A stretch of DNA of 64,000 nt, from assembly GCA_965227745.1 (NCBI GenBank), contig OZ245769.1, forward strand, positions 1,736,001 through 1,800,000. Direction: 5' to 3'. Positions 1-8,151 of the stretch are shown piece by piece (positions within the stretch are counted from its first letter, which is position 1; each line of letters opens with the position of its first letter). The stretch is from GAS368 sp965227745. Its GTDB lineage: Bacteria; Verrucomicrobiota; Verrucomicrobiia; Opitutales; Opitutaceae. The position numbers were made by a program, and so were the translations under genes. The notes under the pieces are model-generated. The model was not told where the DNA came from. It saw only the letters and a program-made list of their open reading frames with translations, and searched no databases.

Positions 1-2
1 TC

Positions 3-710
3 CATCTCGCGGCCGTGATCATCCTCTGGAGCGCGGCCTATGCGGGCGGCGGCAGCCTCGGCGGCTTCACGCTGCAGCAGACGATCACTTACTTCATCAC
101 GCTGATCATTCTTCAGTTTTTCATCAGCGCCTTCAACGAGGACTATCAGATCAGCGAGGAAATCCGCAACGGCCTCATCAACCAGTTTCTGCTGAAGCCG
201 ATCAATTACTTCGCGTATCGCTTCAGCATCTTTCTCTCCGCTCGGCTGGTCTCGGGCATGATGGTGTTTGTCCCGCTGATCGTGGCCTATCCGTTTATCA
301 AGGACTTCCTCACCTATCCGAAGGATGCCCATGTGCTGCTCTACGGGCTTCCGGCCATGGCGATGTCGGCGATGATTCAATTCAGCATCGCATACTGCTT
401 CGGCATGCTGTCGTTCTGGTTTCTCGAAATCCAGGGCTTCGTGATTCTCTCGATGGCGCTCGAAACGCTCCTTGGCGGGCAGATGTTTCCTTTGGACCTG
501 CTGCCGGCCTGGGCCTACGAGATCGTGCGCTGGCTGCCGTTCTACTATCAGATGTATTTCCCAGCCGCGATTTTCACCGGACGTCTCACCGATGTCTCGG
601 CCATCATGCAGGGCTACGGTATTCAGGCCTGCTGGGTCGTGATCCTGCTCATCGTGAATCAGGGACTGTGGCGCCGCGGCCTGCGGCATCACACCGCCGT
701 CGGAGGCTAA
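3..710 (+). CDS. ABC-2 type transporter permease, 5' end cut by window
   Basis: Membrane subunit of an ABC transporter of the uncharacterised ABC-2 permease group (COG4587/COG3694 style). The frame is open from the first bases of the window, so the true start lies to the left; the GTG at 15 is probably internal. About five hydrophobic segments are visible, and the stretch SEEIRNGLINQFLLKPINY resembles the cytosolic loop between membrane segments in this family. A second permease starts 6 bp after its stop, so the two probably form a heterodimer. The ATPase gene should lie upstream, outside the window. The substrate cannot be read from the sequence. Confidence 0.85.
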   Translation, partial: HLAAVIILWSAAYAGGGSLGGFTLQQTITYFITLIILQFFISAFNEDYQISEEIRNGLINQFLLKPINYFAYRFSIFLSARLVSGMMVFVPLIVAYPFIKDFLTYPKDAHVLLYGLPAMAMSAMIQFSIAYCFGMLSFWFLEIQGFVILSMALETLLGGQMFPLDLLPAWAYEIVRWLPFYYQMYFPAAIFTGRLTDVSAIMQGYGIQACWVVILLIVNQGLWRRGLRHHTAVGG

Positions 711-716
711 CCCCCC

Positions 717-1508
717 ATGGTCCACTATTTCAAAATTTGGGTGGCCTGTGCGCGCTACTCCATCACGCGCACCCTGATGTTTCGCGGCGATTTCTTCATC
801 TGGTCGCTCGTGGAGCTCTTCTGGATGACGGTGAATATCCTCTCCGTTAACATCATCTACGACCACACGCAGTCGATCGCGGGTTGGACGAAGTGGGAGA
901 TGATCCTCCTCGTCGGCACCTCCATGGTGATCCAGCGCATCCTCTTCGGATTTTTCTGGAGCAGCATTTTTGAGATGGGCCGCAATATCCGCACGGGGAA
1001 TTTCGACTTCTACCTCGCGCAGCCGGGCAACGTCATGTTCATGGCGACGACGCGAAAGCTCGATCCCGACAGCCTGCTCAACTCCATCGTCGCGATCTCT
1101 GTCGTCGTCTACTCGCTGGGCAAGCTGGGCTTTCATCCGTCGATCCCGCAAATCGGGCTTTATGCCCTCATGGTGCTCTGCGGCGTCGTGATCCATTACA
1201 GCATTCTCGTGCTGTCCATCTCCCTGGCCTTTTGGCTGAAGAGTGCGCAAGGCATCGAGGGCATCTATTTTACGCTCACCGAATTCTCGCGCCTTCCGCG
1301 CACGGCGTTCACGGCCTTCGCGACTCAGTTTCTCTTCGTTTGGTTTCTGCCGGTGGTGATTGTGACCTTTGTGCCGTCGAGCCTCTTGACCAAGGGCTTC
1401 GATGTTAAGCTCACCGCGTGGCTGTTCGGCGCCGCCCTCGTCTGGTTTACGGCGGCGATTATTGTCTTTCACCGCGGCTTGCGCCGCTACACGAGTGCCA
1501 GCTCATGA
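717..1508 (+). CDS. ABC-2 type transporter permease, second subunit
   Basis: A 263-residue integral membrane protein, full length for the COG3694-type permeases. About six hydrophobic segments are seen, with the loop EMGRNIRTGNFDFYLAQPGN corresponding to the 'I-R-x-G-x-x-D-x-x-L-x-x-P' loop typical of these permeases, matching the similar loop in the upstream subunit. ATG start 6 bp behind the preceding stop; the stop overlaps the ATG of rnc (ATGA), so the three genes are translationally coupled. Presumed partner of the upstream permease in one ABC transporter; no substrate can be inferred. Confidence 0.88.
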   Translation: MVHYFKIWVACARYSITRTLMFRGDFFIWSLVELFWMTVNILSVNIIYDHTQSIAGWTKWEMILLVGTSMVIQRILFGFFWSSIFEMGRNIRTGNFDFYLAQPGNVMFMATTRKLDPDSLLNSIVAISVVVYSLGKLGFHPSIPQIGLYALMVLCGVVIHYSILVLSISLAFWLKSAQGIEGIYFTLTEFSRLPRTAFTAFATQFLFVWFLPVVIVTFVPSSLLTKGFDVKLTAWLFGAALVWFTAAIIVFHRGLRRYTSASS

Positions 1509-2203
1509 GCGAGACCCTCGCCCAACTCCAGTCGCGCATCCGCTACACGTTTCGCGATCCTTCGTTGCTGGCCCGCGCTGTCACTCACACCTCGTACATC
1601 CAGTATCATCCCGAACTCGAAAGTAACCAGCGCCTTGAGTTTTTAGGCGATGCGGTGCTCCAGCTTTTGTTGACAGAAGCACTCTACCAGCTTTTCCCCA
1701 CGGATCGCGAGGGCCAGCTCAGCAAACGCCGCGCCGCACTGGCGAACGGGGCGTTTCTCGCCGGTCTCGCGCGCGAAATCAAACTCGACGCCTGCCTCCT
1801 CCTCGGGGCCGGGGAAGAATCCACCGGCGGTCGCGCCCGCGCCGCCGCCAGTGAAGACGCCTTTGAAGCCCTTGTCGGTGCCCTCTACCTCGACAGCGAT
1901 CTCGCCACTACCCGCGGCATCGTGCTCGAAATCTACGGCCCGTTGACCAATCGACTCGCCGCCGTCGAGAACATCGAAAACCCCAAAGGCCGCCTGCAAG
2001 AGCTCGTGCAGCCCGTCCACGGTAACAATGCCCTGCGCTACGAAGTCCTCCGCATTGAAGGCCAGGACCACGCGCGGGAGTACGAGGTCGCCGTCTTTCT
2101 CGTCGACCGCAGCCTCGGCACCGGTCGTGGCACATCCAAAAAACACGCCGAGGAAGCCGCCGCACGCGTGGCGCTGCAGACGCTGGCGGCTGACAAGACG
2201 TAG
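1505..2203 (+). CDS. rnc: ribonuclease III
   Basis: Double-strand-specific endoribonuclease (232 residues) that processes rRNA precursors and structured mRNAs in the cytoplasm. The RNase III signature NQRLEFLGDA lies at residues 41-50, giving catalytic Glu45 and Asp49; the second acidic pair is Asp118/Glu121 in SEDAFEALVGALYLD. The C-terminal third (about 155-228) is a double-stranded RNA-binding domain ending KKHAEEAAARVAL. I start at ATG 1505, which overlaps the permease stop by 4 bases, because an upstream extension would run through the permease gene. The first signature position after Asn is Gln where E. coli has Glu, a non-catalytic position. Confidence 0.96.
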   Translation: MSETLAQLQSRIRYTFRDPSLLARAVTHTSYIQYHPELESNQRLEFLGDAVLQLLLTEALYQLFPTDREGQLSKRRAALANGAFLAGLAREIKLDACLLLGAGEESTGGRARAAASEDAFEALVGALYLDSDLATTRGIVLEIYGPLTNRLAAVENIENPKGRLQELVQPVHGNNALRYEVLRIEGQDHAREYEVAVFLVDRSLGTGRGTSKKHAEEAAARVALQTLAADKT

Positions 2204-2284
2204 GCCTTCGGCTTGGGTGCTCTCCTATGATTCGTGAACCCGGATTTGCCGTCCGGCGATTCCTCGTTTTCTAATCTCCCTCCC

Positions 2285-5200
2285 ATGTCGGTCTCCACTT
2301 CCCCGCGCACCAAGCTCACGGGTGTCTGCCCGCCCGCCCGCGGCGCGGTCGTCGCCGAGCTGGTGCGCACCCAGCCCGCGCCCGTCTGGCTCGTGGTGGC
2401 GGAGGACTTGAAGGCGGCGGAACACGTTGCGGAGGACATCGCGTTTTTTCACGCCGCCGCCGGCGAGGCCACGCCGCGGCGCACGCTGGTGTTTCCTGAA
2501 TCGCTGACCGACAGCCGCGATATGCGCGAAGCCTTTGCCGCCTCGAGCGACCGGCTCACCGTGCTTTCGCGACTACGGGCCGTGCGTGGCATGACGTCGA
2601 CTCCGGACTCGGTGATCGTCGTGACGACGCCCGCCGCGTTGCTCCAGCCCGTCCCCGCGCTTGAAGAATTCGCCACGCGTGAATTCACTCTGACAAAGGG
2701 CCAGAAGCAGTCGTTCCAAGGTCTGCTCGAACAGCTCCAGAAACTCGACTACGACTCCGAGGCCGTCTGCGAGGCCCCCAGCCAGTACGCGGTGCGCGGT
2801 GGCATCGTCGATGTCTATCCCGTGACGGCCAACCAGCCCTACCGCCTCGATTTCTTCGGCGATGAGATCGAGGAAATTAGGGAGTTTGATCCGGTCACGC
2901 AGCGCTCTGGGGCGAGCGTCGGCAGCATCACGCTCTCCGCGTCGCCGCGAGTCGAACTCGACTCGTCCAAGGTCGGCCTCGCCGATTACCTCTCGCCCGC
3001 GTCGCACCTCGTCTTGATCGAACCCGCCGCGCTCGAAGAGGAGTTTAGCGCCTTCGCTCGCGAGGGCACCGATGGGCTCACGCCGCTGCTCAACAAGTGC
3101 GCCGCCGTTTTTGGCGTGAGCGATATCGACGAGGCGAGTGCCATCCTCGACTCCGCCGCCACGGAACTGACGTGGGACACCGAGAGCCTCGCGCACCATC
3201 GCAGCTATCCCGAGGATTCCCTCGTCGCGCAGGAGCGCTTGCAGGTCGAGGAGGAGGCGCGGCGCAATTTCCTCCTGCAAGTCGCCGAGTGGCGCAAGGC
3301 CCGCTACGGCGTCGTCTTCGTCGTCTCGAAGGAAGGCGAGGAGCAGCGCACGCGCGAACTGCTCGCCGAGGACACGAAGCTCAAGCACATCAATCCCCGC
3401 TTCCTGCGTGGCTCACTCAACGAGGGCTTCCGTATCACGTTTCGTGATACCGCCCGCCTTCATCTCGGCTGGGACAATGCCGCCACCAACGGGCTCGTCG
3501 TCGTCACGGAAACCGAGATCTTCGGCCGCCAGCGCCAGCGCCGCCCCTCCCTGAATACCCGCGCCATGGCGCAGCGCGCGCAGATCGACCAGCTCCTCGA
3601 TTTCTCCGAACTGGTCGAGGGCGACTTTGTCGTCCACCTCCAGCACGGCATCGCGCTCTACCGCGGTCTGACCAAACTCGATACGGCGCAGGGCATCCGG
3701 GAGGTAATCTCCCTCGAGTTCGACGACCACGTCACGCTCCACGTGCCGTTGCAGGAGTCGCACCTCATCAGCCGCTACGTCGGCTTGAGCAAGGCCCGCC
3801 CGCAACTCGGTCGCATCGGCTCGGGCCGCTGGGAAAAAGCGCGTCAAGCCGCCGAGCGCGCCACGATCGATCTCGCCGCCGAACTCCTTCGCATCCACGC
3901 CGCGCGCGAAGCGCAGCCGGGCCACGCCTTCGGCGAGGACACGACATGGCAAAAGGAATTCGAGGCGTCGTTCCCCTACACCGAGACGCGCGACCAGCTC
4001 AAGGCCATCAACGACACGAAGGCGGACATGGAGAAGACCCGCCCGATGGACCGCCTCGTCTGCGGCGACGTAGGGTTTGGCAAGACCGAAGTCGCGATTC
4101 GCGCGGCGTTCAAGGCCGTGCAGGGCGGTCGGCAGGTCGCCATCCTCGTGCCGACCACCGTGCTCGCGCAGCAGCATCTCAATACGTTTCGCGAGCGCAT
4201 GGCGGGTTATCCCATCGCGATCGAGATGGTGAGCCGCTTCCGCACGAAGGCGGAGCAAAAGAAAATTCTTACGGCGGTCGCGGCCGGCCAAGTCGACATT
4301 CTCGTCGGCACGCATCGCGTGCTCCAGTCGGATGTCGTGTTCAAGGAGCTCGGTCTTGTCGTGATCGACGAGGAGCAGCGTTTCGGCGTGAAGCACAAAG
4401 AGCGCTTCAAAGCCATGCGCTCGATGGTCGACGTGCTCTCGATGAGCGCCACCCCTATCCCCCGCACGCTCTACATGGCGATGACGGGCGCACGCGACCT
4501 CAGTGTGATCGAGACTGCGCCGACCAACCGCCATCCGATCCAGACCATCGTCAAAACCTACGACGAGAAGATCGTGGTCGACGCCGTCCGCCACGAGATC
4601 CGCCGCGGGGGGCAGGTGTTTTACCTGCACAATCGCGTGCAGACCATCGAGCTCGTCGCCGCCCGCCTGCGTGAGCTGATGCCCGATCTCACCATCGGCA
4701 CTGGCCACGGCCAGATGGATGCGGATGAGTTGGAGGAGGTGATGACGGAGTTTGTCGCGGGCCGTTACCACCTGCTCGTTTGCACGACGATCATCGAGAG
4801 CGGTCTCGATATCCCCAACTGCAATACGATCATCATCGAAGGCGCCGACCGCTTCGGCCTCTCCCAACTTTACCAACTCCGCGGTCGCGTGGGCCGGTTT
4901 AAACATCAGGCCTACGCCTACCTCCTGCTCCACCGCCACGCGCGCCTGCTGGAGGTCGCGCGCGAGCGCCTGACCGCCATGCGCCAGCACAATCAGCTCG
5001 GCGCCGGCTTCCGCATCGCGATGCGCGATCTCGAGCTGCGCGGCGCGGGCAATCTCCTCGGCGCCGAGCAGAGCGGGCACATCGTCGGCGTCGGTTTCGA
5101 GCTTTACTGCCAACTGCTCCGCCAATCCGTCGCCCGCCTGAAAGGCGAAAAATCCGCCTCCAATATCCGCGCCAACGTGAAGCTCGACTTCGTCTTCGTC

Positions 5201-5683
5201 GGCGAGAGCGCCGGTCGCGATCCCTCCGAGGCTGACCGCGGCAAACAGACGAGCAGCTACACCGCCATTCGCGACGCCGAGCATGAGGCCGGCGGTGCCG
5301 TTGACGTGGCCAAGATCCAAGCCCGCATCCCGACCGCCTATATCGGCGAGACGCGTCTCCGCATCGATTTCTACCGCAAGCTCGCCCTCGCGGACGCCCT
5401 CCCCGCCCTCAAGCAGATCGAGTCCGACCTCCGCGACCGCTTCGGCAAATTCGGCGATGAGATCAAAGCGCTCCTTTTGATCACCGAGATCCGCATTCGG
5501 GCGGAACAAAAGGGCATCGTCTCCGTCGAAACCGAATCGAGCCGGCTGAAATGCCTGCGCAATAGCGGCCGCCGCGACGACTGGGTGCAGCTTGGCACGC
5601 GGTTTCCGCGGTTGACCGCCCCCAAGCCGCTCCTCCGCCTCCGCGAAATCCTCACCTTTCTTAACAACCTCCCCAACCCGTGA
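2285..5683 (+). CDS. mfd: transcription-repair coupling factor Mfd
   Basis: SF2 DNA translocase (1132 residues) that removes stalled RNA polymerase and recruits UvrA. In order: UvrB-like N-terminal module (YAVRGGIVDVYPV near residue 180), the CarD-like RNA-polymerase-interacting domain (GDFVVHLQHGIALYRGL near 450), helicase motif I GDVGFGKTEVA (about 594-604), motif II DEEQRFG (about 695), motif III MSATPIPRTLYMA, and motif VI QLRGRVGR (about 865), then the C-terminal UvrA-inhibitory domain. ATG 2285 is preferred to GTG 2234 because the 17 extra residues look like leader sequence. Preceded by a C/T-rich leader without a Shine-Dalgarno. Confidence 0.96.
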   Translation: MSVSTSPRTKLTGVCPPARGAVVAELVRTQPAPVWLVVAEDLKAAEHVAEDIAFFHAAAGEATPRRTLVFPESLTDSRDMREAFAASSDRLTVLSRLRAVRGMTSTPDSVIVVTTPAALLQPVPALEEFATREFTLTKGQKQSFQGLLEQLQKLDYDSEAVCEAPSQYAVRGGIVDVYPVTANQPYRLDFFGDEIEEIREFDPVTQRSGASVGSITLSASPRVELDSSKVGLADYLSPASHLVLIEPAALEEEFSAFAREGTDGLTPLLNKCAAVFGVSDIDEASAILDSAATELTWDTESLAHHRSYPEDSLVAQERLQVEEEARRNFLLQVAEWRKARYGVVFVVSKEGEEQRTRELLAEDTKLKHINPRFLRGSLNEGFRITFRDTARLHLGWDNAATNGLVVVTETEIFGRQRQRRPSLNTRAMAQRAQIDQLLDFSELVEGDFVVHLQHGIALYRGLTKLDTAQGIREVISLEFDDHVTLHVPLQESHLISRYVGLSKARPQLGRIGSGRWEKARQAAERATIDLAAELLRIHAAREAQPGHAFGEDTTWQKEFEASFPYTETRDQLKAINDTKADMEKTRPMDRLVCGDVGFGKTEVAIRAAFKAVQGGRQVAILVPTTVLAQQHLNTFRERMAGYPIAIEMVSRFRTKAEQKKILTAVAAGQVDILVGTHRVLQSDVVFKELGLVVIDEEQRFGVKHKERFKAMRSMVDVLSMSATPIPRTLYMAMTGARDLSVIETAPTNRHPIQTIVKTYDEKIVVDAVRHEIRRGGQVFYLHNRVQTIELVAARLRELMPDLTIGTGHGQMDADELEEVMTEFVAGRYHLLVCTTIIESGLDIPNCNTIIIEGADRFGLSQLYQLRGRVGRFKHQAYAYLLLHRHARLLEVARERLTAMRQHNQLGAGFRIAMRDLELRGAGNLLGAEQSGHIVGVGFELYCQLLRQSVARLKGEKSASNIRANVKLDFVFVGESAGRDPSEADRGKQTSSYTAIRDAEHEAGGAVDVAKIQARIPTAYIGETRLRIDFYRKLALADALPALKQIESDLRDRFGKFGDEIKALLLITEIRIRAEQKGIVSVETESSRLKCLRNSGRRDDWVQLGTRFPRLTAPKPLLRLREILTFLNNLPNP

Positions 5684-5821
5684 TTTACCGCATCCGAGCC
5701 GTTTTGACCGCGAGTTACGACGATTTGCCCTTGGGCCGTCCCGCTTTCCAAGGTTGACCGCCCTGCCGCCCCTCCTACGTTGGTCCGAACTCCTCACGTT
5801 TCCGAAACATCTGCCGAATCC

Positions 5822-6829
5822 ATGACGCTCCGCTGCGCCAGTCTCACCTCCGCTTTTTTCGCCACCGTGGCCGCCACGGGCGCGTTTGCCCAGGTTGCTG
5901 CCCCCACCGCCGGTGAAAATCTTAACTTACGCTATGCCAACGGGATCGTCGCCGTAGCCGAAGATAAGATTATCACCGTGGCCGACGTCAGCCGCGAAAT
6001 CTCCCCCCTCCTCCCCGGTATCGCCCGCGAAGGCATCCGCACCCAGGCCGAGTACGATGCCAAGATCGAGGCCCTGCAGGATAGCGTCATCCAAGACCTC
6101 ATCGACCGCGTCCTGATCATCAAGGAATTCAAGAAAGACGAGAAGAAGCACATCCCCGAGGCCGTCGTGGACGCCGAAATCGCCCGCATGCAGAGCGACC
6201 AGTTCGACAACGATCGCTCCAAATTCCTCGCCTACCTCCGCTCGCGCGGCACGACCCTGCGCGAGTTTCGCAAGGAGCAGGAAGACGAGATCATCTACCG
6301 CTACATGCAGGGCCAGCAGCGCAAGTCCCAGAGCGTCGTCAGCCCGGTGAAGATCGAGACCTTTTACAACGAGAACAAAGACCGCTTCTACCGCGAAGAC
6401 GAAGTTCACCTCCGCCTCATCCAGCTCACCCGTGGCGAAGGCGACACCGATGCCTCCCTTCTGGCCACCGGCAACGAGATCCTCGCCAAGCTGAAGGCCG
6501 GCCAGAGCTTCGAGGACCTCGCCAAGGAGTACTCCAAGGATTCCCGCAAGACCAAGGGCGGCGATTGGGGCTGGCTCAAGCGCTCCGACTTTAAGAAAGA
6601 GTTCAGCGATCCGGCCTTTGCGCTCAAGAAGGGCGAAAGCTCCCAAGCCGTCATCCTCCCGGAAGGCTGCTTCCTGCTCTTCGCCGAAGACCGCAAGTAC
6701 GCTGGTATCCAGCCGATTGACGAAGTCCGCGACCAGATCGAGCGCATCCTCGTCACCCAGATGTCCCGCAGCGGCACCGAGCGTTGGCTCGAACGCCTCC
6801 GCCGCAACGGCTACGTGAAGCACTACTGA
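5822..6829 (+). CDS. SurA-like periplasmic peptidylprolyl isomerase/chaperone
   Basis: Exported folding factor, 335 residues. An N-terminal signal peptide ends at about residue 23 (ATGAFA-Q). Residues about 40-190 form a SurA_N-like helical chaperone domain (VAVAEDKIITVADV start); residues about 200-300 form a parvulin-type rotamase domain (VHLRLIQLTRG, then FEDLAKEYSKDSRKTKGGD with the conserved K-x-G-G-D/W). Only one parvulin domain, unlike the two of E. coli SurA. Start ATG 5822 chosen because it begins the signal peptide; an in-frame ATG 42 bp upstream would add a non-hydrophobic leader. A strong terminator follows. Likely client class: outer-membrane proteins, by family knowledge. Confidence 0.88.
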   Translation: MTLRCASLTSAFFATVAATGAFAQVAAPTAGENLNLRYANGIVAVAEDKIITVADVSREISPLLPGIAREGIRTQAEYDAKIEALQDSVIQDLIDRVLIIKEFKKDEKKHIPEAVVDAEIARMQSDQFDNDRSKFLAYLRSRGTTLREFRKEQEDEIIYRYMQGQQRKSQSVVSPVKIETFYNENKDRFYREDEVHLRLIQLTRGEGDTDASLLATGNEILAKLKAGQSFEDLAKEYSKDSRKTKGGDWGWLKRSDFKKEFSDPAFALKKGESSQAVILPEGCFLLFAEDRKYAGIQPIDEVRDQIERILVTQMSRSGTERWLERLRRNGYVKHY

Positions 6830-6886
6830 GCCGTCTCCAGCGCTGCTCGCGGCGTTGGGTGCGAAGCCCATCTTTATATCACTTTC

Positions 6887-6914
6887 AGGGCGCTCCTCCG
6901 AGCGCCCTTTTTTT
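6887..6914 (+). terminator. rho-independent terminator after the SurA-like gene
   Basis: Perfect 9-bp stem AGGGCGCTC / GAGCGCCCT with a CTCC loop, followed by seven T. It lies 57 bp behind the SurA-like stop and closes that transcription unit. Confidence 0.9.
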
Positions 6915-6950
6915 CGCGAAAAAATTCCGCGCCTCTTACCACCCGCCGCC

Positions 6951-7247
6951 ATGTCCGACCGCGCTTCCTACCTCGCCCGCACGCTGCTCTCGCGCCTGCA
7001 ATCCCTCGAGACCGTCCTCGCCGAGGAACCCGGCGGCACCAGCGGCCCCGCCGCCTCCACTCGCCGCCGCGAACTCGTCGCCAAGATCCTCGCCATCGAG
7101 GCGGGCGTCACCGACGAGTCCAGCATCCGCGACGTCGAGAGCGCCTTGCCGACCGTCAGCCCAAAGTCCCGCCCCACCGACCGCGAACTCGCCAGCCTCG
7201 CCGATTTTCTCTGCCACCGCCTCGGCGCTTCGCTCCAGCTTCAGTAA
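6951..7247 (+). CDS. small hypothetical protein
   Basis: A 98-residue soluble protein that I do not recognise. It is helical in look (SYLARTLLSRLQSLETVLAEE), with a Gly/Ser/Ala linker in the first half and no signal peptide or cysteine motif (a single Cys in DFLCHRLG). ATG 6951 follows a pyrimidine-rich leader after the terminator of the upstream gene, so it has its own promoter or is read through. Codon use and GC match the neighbours, which supports a real gene; no function can be assigned. Confidence 0.6.
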   Translation: MSDRASYLARTLLSRLQSLETVLAEEPGGTSGPAASTRRRELVAKILAIEAGVTDESSIRDVESALPTVSPKSRPTDRELASLADFLCHRLGASLQLQ

Positions 7248-7292
7248 AGCATTCCCGCGAATACGAGCCACCTCACCGCGCCGCCCCCCACC

Positions 7293-7925
7293 CTACTTCG
7301 GCGACACCGCGCCCGTATCGATCCACTCGCGCACCAAGCGCGCAAATTCCTCGCGCGAGATCGGCGGCGTCTTGCGGTTGCCGCCGGGGTTCCACGCCCA
7401 GCCCACGAGTTCATCGTGCGCCATGTGTTCGAAAAGGGATTCCAGCGAGCGCGGCCCGTTCCGCTTGTGGTCTTTCAACTGATCCGCCAATTGCTCGTCG
7501 CTCAACCCTTCCCACGCCATGCTGAGCGGTGCGAGGCCCCAGCCGGGCGCGCCCGGCACGCCGCTATGCGTGTGGTTGATATTCTGGTGACACGTCGCGC
7601 ACTGCATCGCGAAGACCCCATGATCATCCGGCCCGCGCTGCACGTTCTGATCGTGGCGCCGCCGCTCATCGCCCTGCCGCGGGAAATTCGTTGCCGTGTG
7701 GCAATTCATACAACGCGGATGCCGCAGCACCGTCGCCATCTGCCGAAACGCCGCCGCCGATCGCTCCGCATCCTTCGCCTCCACCTGCCCGGCTCCCTTC
7801 GCCTGCGCCTGAGCCTGTGACCTTGACGAGGTCGTCTGCGCAATGATCGCCGCCGCTGCTCCTAGCGCCAGCGAGGCGCCGACCAAGCCACGAAAGAACG
7901 GAGAAGAAGCGCGGAATGAGTGCAT
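7293..7925 (-). CDS. exported diheme c-type cytochrome
   Basis: 210-residue periplasmic electron-transfer protein. The N-terminus is a signal peptide (FFRGLVGASLALGAAAAIIA). Two heme-attachment motifs are present: CMNCH at residues 72-76 and CATCH at 109-113. A conserved-looking tail (EEFARLVREWIDTGA) resembles the end of small diheme cytochromes fused or linked to oxidoreductases. It is divergent from mutS and stands alone, so the redox partner is unknown. ATG 7925 begins the signal peptide; longer in-frame extensions run into the mutS region and lack signal-like sequence. Confidence 0.85.
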   Translation of the reverse strand: MHSFRASSPFFRGLVGASLALGAAAAIIAQTTSSRSQAQAQAKGAGQVEAKDAERSAAAFRQMATVLRHPRCMNCHTATNFPRQGDERRRHDQNVQRGPDDHGVFAMQCATCHQNINHTHSGVPGAPGWGLAPLSMAWEGLSDEQLADQLKDHKRNGPRSLESLFEHMAHDELVGWAWNPGGNRKTPPISREEFARLVREWIDTGAVSPK

Positions 7926-8151
7926 GGGAATAAACAGGGTATCCCGCTTAGACCGTAAATACGGCCACACGGTCCAACACCTCTTCTCAATTCTCGCTCC
8001 CCATCTCCTGCCGCCCGTGGCCGCTGCTTTCCGTGGCAGCCGCCGCGCGGCTCCGCCAGTACTCTTTCGCCGCAGCTTGGTCGACGCCCACATTAAATAT
8101 TTTTCGTGTACTCCGCGCCGTTCGCCGTTCCACTTCTCGGCTCTTAAAAAC

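Noticed and set aside
1418..1504. Upstream GTG start for RNase III adding 29 residues
   Set aside because: It overlaps the end of the permease gene and precedes the usual RNase III N-terminus; the ATGA overlap start is better.
3413..5797. 794-residue open frame on the strand opposite mfd
   Set aside because: It is the antisense of a clear Mfd gene; the composition (Asp/Val/Glu/Leu/His-rich, no motif) is typical of the mirror frame in GC-rich DNA.
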